DNA of 64,000 nucleotides, taken from Dromaius novaehollandiae. Lineage: Eukaryota; Chordata; Aves; Casuariiformes; Dromaiidae. The position numbers and the translations under genes are program-made. This document shows, piece after piece, positions 24,881 to 35,140 of this stretch. Location of the stretch: NCBI RefSeq assembly GCF_036370855.1, contig NC_088130.1:70594941-70658940 (forward strand). Reading direction: 5' to 3'. Position 1 is the first letter of the stretch. Each line of letters starts with the position of its first letter. Under the pieces are notes generated by a model that searched no databases, was not told the origin of the DNA, and saw only the letters and a program-made list of their open reading frames with translations.

Positions 24881-25390
24881 CATCCTAGGAAATTTTTATT
24901 TCAGTCGACATTTAATGCAAATTTCAGTCTGTACCCACACCGAAGTCTTTCCTTGTTGAGAGTTGATAAATTCAAATGGCGCTTGCCTCGAGTGAAAAGA
25001 TCTGAGTTTTATACTGTAGTGTTTGCTGTGGATCTTAAAAACAATGCATGCACAACTTACATTTAATGTATGAATTCATTTTGTAATTTCAAAAACACAG
25101 GCACTTTTTATAAGCGATGTGCAGTCATGAATTTGGCAGACTGCTTAATTCCGTATACAGTAAGGATGTAGCAGGGAGCCTTTTCCATTCTGAATCAAAT
25201 GGAATTTGTGATTTGCATGCACCTTTTGAGTCAAAATCAAACATTTGCCCTGGATTGGCCCTAGTTTAATTAAAATGATGAGAATGTGTGATATGCTTTT
25301 GGTCTAAGGCAAAAAGGATGCACAGCACTGAAATTTGGAACAAACATAAAAAAAATTGAGAAATGCATGGTTGGAAGTGATAAGAAATGC
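24880..25390. promoter_or_regulatory. Strong candidate conserved enhancer block with two octamers
   Basis: This is unique AT-rich sequence with a perfect POU octamer ATGCAAAT at 24915-24922 and a second one on the other strand (ATTTGCAT) at 25211-25218, plus GTTTAATTAAAATGATG near 25263. It contains no repeats. The pairing of octamers with homeodomain-type words is typical of neural or early developmental enhancers. Inferred from motifs only. Confidence 0.45.
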
Positions 25391-25679
25391 CAAGACTATG
25401 TATTACATGGGATCACGGGATGAAAATAGAAAATATCCTAAAAAAATTCTGGCGTACTGTGAAACTGTTGTCGGAAGGTTTGGATAGGATTACATGCTTT
25501 GTGGATAATGTCCCTGTAACTAGCACTGTCGAGGTTTGTAATCTTTTCTGTGGTCTTTCTGTAGAGCTGATGGGGATGCTCATCGGCGTGAGCAGATTTT
25601 CCCCTCTCGGTCTGGTGTAAGGTAAGGGGATGGGGATTTTATCTTGAAGGACTGGGGCTGGGAGAACTGGTGGGTGTCA

Positions 25680-25760
25680 TAGCGCTTATATAGATATATA
25701 TGAGCACACACTTGTGTGTACATGTGATACACATGTATCTATATATCTACTCATTTATTG
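25680..25760. repeat. Decayed TA/TG microsatellite with inverted repeat
   Basis: The tract has TATATAGATATATATG on the left and TATCTATATATCTAC on the right, with a perfect 8-bp inverted repeat TACATGTG/CACATGTA separated by 3 bases at 25719-25737. It can fold as a hairpin. Simple-sequence origin is most likely. Confidence 0.65.
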
Positions 25761-25769
25761 ACGTGGTAG

Positions 25770-25920
25770 ACAGCACATCTCTCATAAATGTCAATTTTAG
25801 AATACAATTGCTCATTTCTCGTGAGCGTCATTAATTTAGCTAACCAAGGGACCTCTCTCCTTTATTACTGCCACTTACGCATTTGCACAGTGCAGTAATC
25901 AGGAATTCTGGGCGTCGTTA
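25770..25920. promoter_or_regulatory. Short AT-rich candidate element
   Basis: This is unique sequence with TCATTAATTTAGC, AGAATACAATTGC and TTTATTACTGCC words, bounded by the TA/TG tract on the left and GC-richer DNA on the right. Enhancer-like texture only. Confidence 0.3.
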
Positions 25921-28200
25921 GGCCAAGACGTCGGTAAACCTGGTTTTGAAAACCACTAAGCGTGAACTTTCCTTTTGCCTTTCACATCGCAATGTCCAAA
26001 AACGAGAACTACGGGCATGTCCTCCTGCCCCAGCCTGCAGGAGCTTGCCAGCGAGAAGATACTGACTGTCAGTTGCTTGGAAGAGCTCCGTTTCCATGCT
26101 TGCATTACAGGTATAGGAATTAATGGATGAAGGCCTTAATCCCAATACCTGATTGTCTCTTTCCTATAATTACGTCTGCTTCGTGCAGCATCTCCACACT
26201 GTTTCTAGCTTGCCCACCGTTCTCCTGAGACACTGCTTTGCTCAGGCTGAAGGTAATGAAAAGCAGGGAAGAGGGTATGTTTTAAGAAAATGCTTTCCCC
26301 CCAAAGGCTGATTTTTAAAAATGTAGATTCAAAAGGCTATTAGAAAGCAAAGATGATAGCAGTTGATTTTGTTTTCAAAAGAAGAATTTGCCAGTTGAAT
26401 AGCTGAGTTATGTAGCATCTAAAAACTTTTCACTTTTAAGTTTCTTGTTTGATACCAATAATGGGAAGAACAAAGGTGGAATTCATCTGACCTAAATTTA
26501 GCCATCAGAAAGCTGGCCTCTAGCTTAGGCTGGTCGCCGGGCTGCTTCTGCAGCCAACAGAAGGACGTGGGGCTGCGTTCGGGGTGCGAGCCGGCCCCAG
26601 AGGGCTCCAGCCACGGCAATAGCGCTTCAGCTGCTCACACGAACATGAAAGAAAGCAAAGAGAAGATACTGCAATGCTCATGCTGGTTTAAAGGGTCATT
26701 TAATAACCACTGTTGAAATTTAGTGTTGGCCGCATGCAGCAATTTCATATGATAAAATTCCTCCCCGTATTAATTTTACCCTTTTATGAAGAAACCCACA
26801 CTGGGTCCCCATCAGCTCATCCCACTTCCTACAGCACCATGAGAGTTGACTTTATTTTAATCTCCGCTTTGATGTCTGTGGACTTGGCTGCTGTACAGTC
26901 CTAAGCTACCAGCAGGAGGTAATAGTTTCCAGGACCCAGCTTTGCTTGATGTCCCAGCATTCTTCCATCTCTCTGATTTGCATTTATCTCACCCGTTTTC
27001 AAGCTGAATTTCCTCCTGCTCCCGGGCTCGCCGGTTCCAGGAGCCAGGCAGGGCCCCGCTGCTGCGAGCAAACACGGACACGTGGTGGGCCGGTTTGAGG
27101 AGAACGGGTGGAGATGCGAAAGAAGGCGTCGAGGAGCAAAACTAGATGAATTGGAAGGGCGAGGGGAGAAAGGAGAGCGATCAAAAGGGCAAGAGCTAGT
27201 CCGGGAAAGACGGGGAGAGACTGGTGGGGCTACGTCCAGCCATCTCTGATCCTGCCTTTGAGCAGGGTCTGACTGCAGAGCGGGGCAGGAGGAAAACTTC
27301 CACTTTTTTCCTTTAAAACACCGAGCGTGTGCTCCCTGCCCTCTCAGGGCTCTCATCAGTGTCCCATCCCTTAAGGAGGGGTGCATCAGGCATCCTCGGG
27401 TGCCCAGTGCGAACGCAGACTTAATGTAGGTGCAGTTTCTTGCCACGGGTCGAATGGAGACAGAGAAGCATAAAGATCCCGTCGTGGCGAGCGATGCCTT
27501 CTGCAGCCTCCCGGCTACCCGGCGTGCCCTGGAGGAGCGAGCTCTTTGCACGGAGCAGACAGCCCCCAACGTAATGTGATTTTAGAAGAGACATCTTCCT
27601 CCCCCCGCCGCCATCAGACTGCTTTGGTTTGGTGCCCAGAACATCTGGTCACCCTATAGCCTTTTCCTTAATCCAATAGATGCGTTTTCTCAGCACGCTG
27701 CCGACTGCCAGCAGATGAGCTGCCACTGCTGGCACCGGGCAGCCGGCGAAGCCCCATGCTCTGCGTCCCCGCAGCGCTGCGACCCAGCATGGCCCATTTC
27801 TGCTTCGAAACGTAGGCTGGAGCCCCAGCCGAAGGGAAGGGTCGATGGGCTCGTAGCCAGGGGAGCGGAGCCGCCCGCACGTGTTCCCAGCAGCCCCAGG
27901 ATGGGACCCGCAAGCACACACGCCGCTTTTCTCTCAGCAGCATCACGGACAAAAGAAACCATGTTTTAGGCAGACTTTGGGAGATGAGCACCCCTTCCCC
28001 AATATATTTTTTAATCTGAAGTTGTCATTATTAAATTGCCCTCTGCAAGACGACCTCCCCAAGGCACGTGCTCCCAAGGGATGAGGATTTCTGATGGAGT
28101 CAGACCGCGGACAGGCAGAGGGTGCTCTGCCGCAACGCACCTCCAGGAGCAGGAGCCCGTGGGGCTGATGCGTGCCGGGGCCTTCAGAGATCCCGCGGCA
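25920..28200. other. Intergenic, mixed, no gene recognised
   Basis: No coding exon is recognised. A perfect octamer ATTTGCAT lies at 26976-26983. The 222-codon minus-strand frame at 26901-27569 is compositionally Arg/Pro/Ser-rich with no domain and no splice context, so it is not annotated as a gene. Confidence 0.45.
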
Positions 28201-28202
28201 CG

Positions 28203-28895
28203 GAGAGCAGCGTGGACCTCGGAGCACAGTATGGACCTCAGAGAGCAGCATGGACCTTGGAGAGCAGCATGGACCTCAGAGAGCAGCATGGACCTTGGAG
28301 AGCATCATGGATCTTGGAGAACAGCATGAACCTCGGAGTGCAGTATGGACCTGGGGTCACAGCATGGACCTTGGAGCACAGTATGGACCTCAGAGAGCAT
28401 CACGGACCTTGGAGAGCATCACGGACCTTGGAGAACAGCATGAACCTTGGAGTGCAGTATGGACCTTAGAGAGCAGTGTGGACCTTGGAGCACAGTATGG
28501 ACCTCAGAGAGCATCACGGACCTTGGAGAGCATCATGGACCTTGGAGAACAGCATGAACCTCGCAGTGCAGTATGGACCTTAGAGAGCAGCACGGACCTC
28601 GGAGCACAGTATGGACCTCAGAGAGCAGCATGGACCTTAGAGAGCAGCATGGACCTGGGAGCACAGCATGGACCTCAGAGAGCAGCATGGACCTTGGAGA
28701 GCAGCATGGAACTTGGAGAACAGCATGAACCTCGCAGTGCAGTATGGACCTTAGAGAGCAGCATGGACCTCGGAGCACAGTATGGACCTCAGAGAGCATC
28801 ACGGACCTTGGAGAGCATCACGGACCTTGGAGAACAGCATGAACCTCGCAGTGCAGTATGGACCTGGGGTCACAGCATGGACCTCAGAGAGCAGC
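28203..28895 (+). repeat. 19-bp minisatellite, about 36 copies, with higher-order structure
   Basis: The unit is GAGAGCAGCATGGACCTTG (19 bp) with unit variants in fixed places. A distinctive variant carrying AGCATGAACC starts at 28323, 28437, 28551, 28722 and 28836, i.e. spacings of 114, 114, 171 and 114 bp (6, 6, 9 and 6 units), which shows that multi-unit blocks have been duplicated together. Because 19 is not a multiple of 3 and most units lack stops, the array is open in several frames on both strands (for example 28172-28960 plus, with a 19-residue peptide period). That is a consequence of the repeat and not evidence for a protein. Confidence 0.95.
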
Positions 28896-28899
28896 TGAG

Positions 28900-29250
28900 A
28901 AGCTGCAGCCGTGTCTGCAGAGGAGCAGCCTGCCCAGTGCGTTTAGCAGCGATGCAATAACCCCGGCACGGAGGCGTTGCTCCCCAGGAGTGGGTGCGGG
29001 CCCCCAATTCACGGACCCACCGCGAGGGCCTCGCTGCACCGCGCTGGATGCCTTCGGCACGTGCAATGCACAACGCGCCTTGCAGTCCCCCGCGGGGGTG
29101 CCGGCCCCGTCCTGCAGACCCCAGCCCAAACGCACGGAGCCGGAGCGTGACGCTGCGCGGGGAAAAAGCACAGCAGCGTGCAGCACTGTTTGGGCTAGCG
29201 AGACGCTAATATTAGCACAAATCACAACATTCAAAAAAAGTGCAGCAAAA
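28900..29250. other. GC-rich unique sequence flanking the minisatellite
   Basis: The sequence is GC-rich with frequent CpG. Small overlapping frames on both strands have no domain. Nothing else is recognised. Confidence 0.5.
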
Positions 29251-29254
29251 TAAC

Positions 29255-29410
29255 CAAATGTTTTTTTCAGCCCTTACCTCAGTCATGACATAAGTATTTC
29301 AAGATGTTCACCAAAGTATTACAAATCGCAGTGTGGGCTATCAATCTGTCAATGAGCAGCACAAGCTTCGGTATTTTCAAGCGATATTTGAAATCCTAAC
29401 CCCCAAAGAA
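29255..29410. promoter_or_regulatory. Compact candidate enhancer element
   Basis: This is a unique, balanced-composition segment with CAGTCATGACATAAG, TCTGTCAATGAGC and AAGCGATATTTG words, sandwiched between two CpG-rich blocks. The abrupt contrast with its flanks and the lack of repeats resemble a conserved non-coding element. Inferred. Confidence 0.35.
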
Positions 29411-29419
29411 AACGAAGTC

Positions 29420-30060
29420 AGACAATAACATCCTGCTTAGCGGGGCGGGCGCCCACCTCCCCGGCAGCGGGAGGAGGCTGCCGGCGCGGCGGGGCGGGTG
29501 CCACCGAGCCCCGGAGCCGAGCCCTTCTGCTTTACACCGCGCGCTGCTCCGGCAGCAAATATTTTTCCAACAACATCACCAAATCGAAAGCGCTCCGCAA
29601 ATCTGAAAGCTTCTCGCAACGCTGTTTTGGAAAAACCTGACTGCAGGCGAGGAGAGCTGTCAGCGACAGAAGCCATCGCTGACAATTTCGCTCGCGAGTG
29701 TTAACCCGCCGTGTCAAACAGCCCCGCAGCCGCGTCCCGCCCGGACGGAGCCGCGCAGCCCCCCGCCGCGGCTGGACCACCACCGCCGCGCTCCCGACGG
29801 CGGGGCCTCGGCATCCCCAGTGTCCCCCCGCCCTGCCACCCGCGGGGACAACGGGAGAAAGGCACCTGCCGAGCGGTGGCACCGGCCTGTCCCGCTTCGG
29901 TGCCTCTCCTGACGCTGCTTTGGGGCACCTGAGGCAGCTGGGTGGAAACACAGCGAAACGCCCCTTTCCTTTGCCTCCTGACACGAGAGATGTCCTGATG
30001 CCAAACCTGCGGCTGACACCTCGGGTTTTCATCCCGGCGTTATTTCATTAGCGTTCTTCA
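29420..30060. promoter_or_regulatory. CpG-rich block, possible orphan CpG island
   Basis: The block is very GC- and CpG-rich from about 29440 to 29940. Frames on both strands are open (29532-30032 minus, 29698-30051 plus) because stop codons are rare in such DNA. No domain or consistent reading frame is visible. A promoter for an unannotated transcript is possible. Confidence 0.45.
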
Positions 30061-31140
30061 TGGACCCAAAGCAGACCATCAAAATGCAAGCATAAAAGCC
30101 AGAGAAAAAGCTTTTAGAGAGTATAAATACAGAAGTCTCCTGCTGCGCGATGCCACGGTGTGCGTGCAGGGTCTCACACCGTCCCCGGGTGTCCCTAAGC
30201 GTAGGAAACCTTAACTGAGTCATAACTAAGTGCAAACAGGGGCAGAGGAGGTGGCCTCAAAGGCGGTGCAAAGGCTGGGGGGGGCAAGGTTTGAACATAA
30301 ACCTAGACTATTCAAAATAAGCCATAAAAAGTGGGAAAGAAGAAAATGCTTAAAGCTGTGGGCGTTCGGAGCCAGGGCAGCCCCAGCACGGCACCTCAGC
30401 ACCCACCCCACGGGGCCACGTCCTGGCCGCGTCCCCCGAGCCGCCGGTGCGGGACCGCGGGGAGCCCGGTCCGGAGGCGCGCGCAGCCGAGGGAGGGGAG
30501 CACGGGCCCTCGGAGACTGGAATGAAATATATGACAGATGGCTTAAAAAAAAAAGCAATTATCAAAGGGGAAGATTTTGGAACATATCCTCTGAAATAAA
30601 AATTTGTTTAGCATTTTTAGCAGCTGAAATAATTTTCGGAACATCTGATGGGAGGTTTAAGTGCTTCGTTTCCTCCTCTCACTAGCCAAGCCATCCGTTT
30701 GAAGGCTGTCTGTGGCACAGCTCGTTCCCCGTTTCACTGCTATTGGTATTTTTCATGGGATAATGGCACAATTCGAGATCAATGGGCTCGAGGTAGGAAC
30801 CGCAATATTCCTGCCCCTTCGAGTGCGCGATGGCTTTGGAAATGCTTTGCAGAAGATGGAAGAAACGTATTCCGCGATTCTTTAAATACAACCACATGAA
30901 AGTATGTCTCATTGCGTCCTTCCTTTCTTCCCTGCTTTTCTCCGTTCTTCTGTTCTTCCTCGAAAAAAAAGGGGGGAGTTAGCCAACTGCTTGGTCTATT
31001 ATCCGCAGTGAGTGTCACGGCACTGCAAAAGTCAGCCAGGCACCTGCAGGGGAGAAGGGACATTCGTGTTACAGCCTATAGACTTCTGCCCAGGGACGCA
31101 CCACGACTGCTCTTTGAGCTCCAGCGTGTGTTCCTGTGGA
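30060..31140. other. Intergenic with embedded AT-rich element and CpG-rich patch
   Basis: Positions 30360-30520 are CpG-rich. Positions 30525-30665 form a unique AT-rich module with ATGACAGATGGC (a TGACAG MEIS/TGIF-type word) and GCAATTATCAAAGGG (a TCF/LEF-like ATCAAAG word), an enhancer-like combination. No gene is recognised in the rest. Confidence 0.4.
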
Positions 31141-31144
31141 GGAG

Positions 31145-31320
31145 TAGATAGACATGCATGAGTAGCTATACAGCTATCTACATAGATATACAGCTATCTA
31201 CATAGATTTACAGCTATCTACGTAGCTGTGTAGCTATATACATAGCTGTATAGGCATATACATAGCTCTATAGGTATATACATAGATATGTAGATAGCTA
31301 TATAAACGTATATAGATGAG
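31145..31320. repeat. 20-bp AT-rich tandem repeat, about 7 copies
   Basis: Imperfect units of 20 bp begin near 31165 (GCTATACAGCTATCTACATA), 31185, 31205, 31225, 31245, 31265 and 31285, with progressive divergence to the right. The array grades into TA-rich sequence up to about 31350. It is a minisatellite with no coding content. Confidence 0.85.
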
Positions 31321-31349
31321 TAGATATACATATGTAAATATACATGCAG

Positions 31350-31640
31350 ATTTAAAGACTAGAGAAGACAAACTGCCACTTCATTATGGAAACGGTAAGG
31401 ACACTGCTTGGAGATGGCTGCAATGAGCAGTTGGGTGTTGGGAAGATGCCTCTTGAGAAGGGTGAGGATTTTCTGTTGAAAGCTCGCTAGATCTTAAGGA
31501 CTAAGATAAAAAGAAATGAGGCAGATTTCCATATGCTGCATTAGCCCAACGCCGCTTTTCAGTATTTTCTGGAACTCGGGACTAATTGGTGAAGCATCCC
31601 AACGATGGAGAACTGCTTAAAAATATTCCAGCAGAAAAAG
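31350..31640. other. Intergenic, nothing recognised
   Basis: This is unique sequence of mixed composition with no open frame, repeat or motif cluster I can support. Confidence 0.5.
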
Positions 31641-31644
31641 ACAT

Positions 31645-32400
31645 TTGAATGGTAAAGACCGCCCCGGGCTGTGCCCCGCGGAGCCGGGGAAGTGGCCCCA
31701 CGCGCCGGGCTGGGGGCCCCGTGCCTACGGCAGCTCCGCGAGTGACGCTTCCTTCAACGCGATGAGTCTCGGGGAAGAGGATAACAAGGCCCTGAAGGAG
31801 ATTAAGGTTCACTTCTTCGGATGCGAATCTGGAGGAGGAGATCATTCCAAGCTCCCACCGAAGGGAAGATTCAAAGCCGCTAAATCTCTTAAGCCCCGTT
31901 AGTTTGGGCTTGTTCTCGGAGACGGCAGCGGGAAGGACCTGGGACCTCCTCGCCCTCCACCAGCTCCCTTCTGCTGGCCACCTTCGCAAGGAGCTTCCAG
32001 CCTAAAACGGGGGTGAGCAAAGGTACGGAAACGGCTTGAACCACAAATTCACGGCTTTTCATGCCAAAATATTGTATAGGCACCGTAAAGGCTCGGTGGA
32101 AAGAGCCTGCCGCAGCCGTGCTTCGGAGCGCTGCGGAGGTGCGGGATGCGCCACGCCGCTCGTGCCGACCCCGCGGAGAGAACCGCAGCCGCCCTCCCTG
32201 CTCCCCGCAACAGCGCGTGCAGCGAGAGCTCGTCCCAGCCTGGAGAACGGCCGCTTTCCCGGAGCCCCGCTTCCCCCCCCACCCCCCCCGGAGGGCACGG
32301 GGAGCCGCGGGGAGGGAGGCAGGGACCCCCCCGGGAGGGACCCCCCCAGCCTCACCCGGCCCAGCACAACTTCCCAGCCCTGAGCCCGCTTCTTTTTTTG
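31645..32400. promoter_or_regulatory. CpG-rich block, strongest at 32090-32390
   Basis: The sequence is GC-rich with dense CpG and C-rich runs. Frames are open on both strands (31889-32467 minus, 32036-32383 and 32061-32453 plus) and are mutually incompatible. No domain is seen. It is read as an orphan CpG island. Confidence 0.4.
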
Positions 32401-34540
32401 TTTTGCTGCAACTCCGATGTAGGCAAATCTGTGGTTTCCTAGGACGGAGATAAACTAAAATAAACATGATTTAATCAGGGAGGCTCAGCCATGAAAGAGG
32501 AGCGCGAAGGGGGTGGTGCATGGAAGTACACTAAATCTGTATGGGTTTTGCTGCGGAAACACCAGGGGACCGAAACGTGCGGAGATGTGACTCGCTCCGG
32601 AGGCAGGAGGTTCCCATTTAAAGTTTTCATGCCTGTCGTCTCTCCTTTTTAATTTTTTATTTAATTTTTTTTCCCCCTGCAATAAAGACTGGAGTGACTG
32701 TCTTCATCTATTTCAACCACGGATTTTCTGATTAGACCCCCGAGGAAAACGAAGAATGCGCTGGGGGTCCAAGTGGGGCTCTCGCTGCCTCCACCAGAGC
32801 CCGGCGGATCTCGGTGCTCGGCAGCTGCTTGCCGGGAAACCCAGGCAGCGCGGAAAAATACTTCTGCCATCCGGATGCGAGAGCACCAAGCCTCTGCAGG
32901 CCGTTCCCGGGGAGTTTCAACACAACGCAGCAAGGGGATAACAACAAACACGATTTTTTTTAAAAAGTACACTTTTAGCGGTGGGGGAGGACTGTCTCCT
33001 GGCAGTCGGCGCAGACGTGCTGCAGCACAATGTGGGGGACAGAGACCGTCTCCACCCCCCCCACCCCAGCGCTGACATGTATCCACAAACCGCCACATTT
33101 TGCAGAGCTTTACTGGTCTCAGATGTTTCTCTTGTCCCTTTGAATTGGCAACGGAAACGTGCAGGCTATTAGGCAGAAAAGCAGCGCAGCCGCACGTTAG
33201 CTTGCTGGCCGGGGAGGGGAGAGTCTTGCCGCATTTCGTGTGTTAATGCGCTGTGCAGGGCAGTTCCCTCTCCTCCCTCGCAGTCCGGAGGATTTCATCC
33301 ACGTGCCATTCGGAAGAACGGTCAGGATTCGCTGTGGTGCCCCAGGTAAATAATGTGTGCAATATTGATGAATATGTTCACGGGCTAGACCAGGCGGCGG
33401 TAGCTCCTGCAGAGCCGTTCTGGCCCGGCCGGTCGGTAATGCGTGCTTGGAAACCTGCGATGGGAAAACCGGAGCGGCTCCGACCGCAGAGCTGCCCGGA
33501 CTGTTATCACATCGCGCCGGAGCAGCGGCAGAGCTGAGAGTCGTCCTCCTCCTTCGCTGCGCACCTGGGAAACCCTGGGAATCAAGCCCTGGTGTCCCAT
33601 GCGCTTCCAAAATTCAGGCACGGTTGTCTTGGTGGCAATGCCCACGGCGGGGAGAAGATCAAGTAACGACGTGGGTTGTTAGGCTGCACTCGTGTCTCTC
33701 TTGGAAGCTCAGGCCATCAGCCTCGGGAAGGAGGACCTGCCCCAGCACCTCCAGAGCCCGCAGCACCCTTGCTCTCCGGTTTCACGCTCCTTTGATTCGT
33801 CCATTGGATGGACACACAAGACACGTTTGCAATGACATCCTGCAAGAGTTACTGAAGGTGGAATAGACATCTTTTCACTTCTTTAAAAAGAGATTTTCCT
33901 GTTTGAACAAGCCGGACCCATGGATGCTCTCTGGCACTACGGTTAGCAGACAATTACGGGCAGAATCATGCAGCAACTACTACCTAAGTTCGCCAGCATT
34001 TCTCAGAGTCAGACCTTCTCTTCTGTTCTTACAGCCGTAGCAGAAGCAGTGGCCCTGGCAGGTGTCTGACCACGGTTTCTACCTGGGAAAACACCAACCT
34101 CGTCCAGACAGCCATTTCCAGAAAACGGACAAGCAAAATGCAAGTCATTTGTGCCCGTGCAAAAGGGATTGTAACACTGAGATCTGAGGCACCCAGTGAG
34201 AAAGTCGAAAGCTGCTGCCTGATGTAGGGCTTCTTATTTGCAAATCATACATTTTTTATGCTAAAAAATAAAACAGTCTATGAAGAAAACTCATTGGGTT
34301 GAGCCAATATCAGTGATTCAGGATAAGTGAATCCAAGGAGATGAAGCATGTTTAATGTAATTACACATCCACTTCTTGTGATGTACGACCATGCGAAGCA
34401 TTACTAATCCCCAAACAGATACCTGCAGGGAGGACTATCAAGAACAGCTGTTTGGACAACAAGAAATGAACCACACGAACTCGCAGTTCTGCCGGCTTTC
34501 AGCAGAGCGGCTCTGAGAGTCAGGTTTTGTCCAGTAAGTG
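32400..34540. other. Intergenic, mixed, no gene recognised
   Basis: An AT-rich poly-T patch at 32646-32674 and GC-richer sequence at 32760-33600 are present. Overlapping frames on both strands at 33197-33866 show no domain. No transposon or RNA gene is recognised. Confidence 0.5.
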
Positions 34541-35140
34541 CAAGATTTACAAGGAATTAAACAGTGTTCCGCAAGAAAGTACATTAGTTTCTTTTATAAA
34601 TCACACTGCCAACTCATTTATTATTGTAATAACCTTCAGCATTCCCATTATTGGAGAGGACTTCTCCTGAAATGAAAAATGACTTTCTTAACTCAGTGCA
34701 TGGACCTTGCCGTCATACTCATTTTGGCTTGCTCTTTCAAATGGCAGCAGAGAAAGACGTAAACCTTTATTCCCAAACAGTAGCATCAATTGCAAACTAA
34801 TATGCTGGGTGAGTTTATTATGCATTTGAGAGTTAATAAATAAGAGAGATAATAGCATAAGCAGTATCTTTCCTCTTGGTTTACTCAAGAAAACTCCTCC
34901 ATTGAAGTTGTTGAAGATGGTTAAGCTATCAACACAGTTGGTTACATGCAGCCCATTTAATTACAAGAACCTATAAGCTCTTTACCATCATATTACAGTA
35001 CTTTAATAAGCTATATTTTATTTATAAGTGATTGCCAAGTTTATTACACTTATTATCAAACATTCGCTTAAGTGAATAACTAGAATTACTTTTGTGAATT
35101 TTTTTCAAGTTTGCAGTGAGATAATTGAATTATGAGCAGC
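34540..35140. promoter_or_regulatory. Long candidate conserved enhancer block
   Basis: This is about 600 bp of unique AT-rich sequence with a TAATTA core at 34958-34963, repeated TTTATTATGC/TTTATTATTG-type words and TTATTATCAAAC near 35050. It contains no repeats. It has the same texture as the 10.5-11.2 and 20.9-21.4 kb blocks. Inferred regulatory DNA. Confidence 0.45.

Noticed and set aside
26901-27569. 222-codon minus-strand frame
   Set aside because: No recognisable domain, low-complexity Arg/Ser/Pro content and no splice signals consistent with an exon.
28172-28960. 262-codon plus-strand open frame
   Set aside because: It is produced entirely by the 19-bp minisatellite, which is open in several frames on both strands. 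There is no start context, domain or flanking coding sequence.
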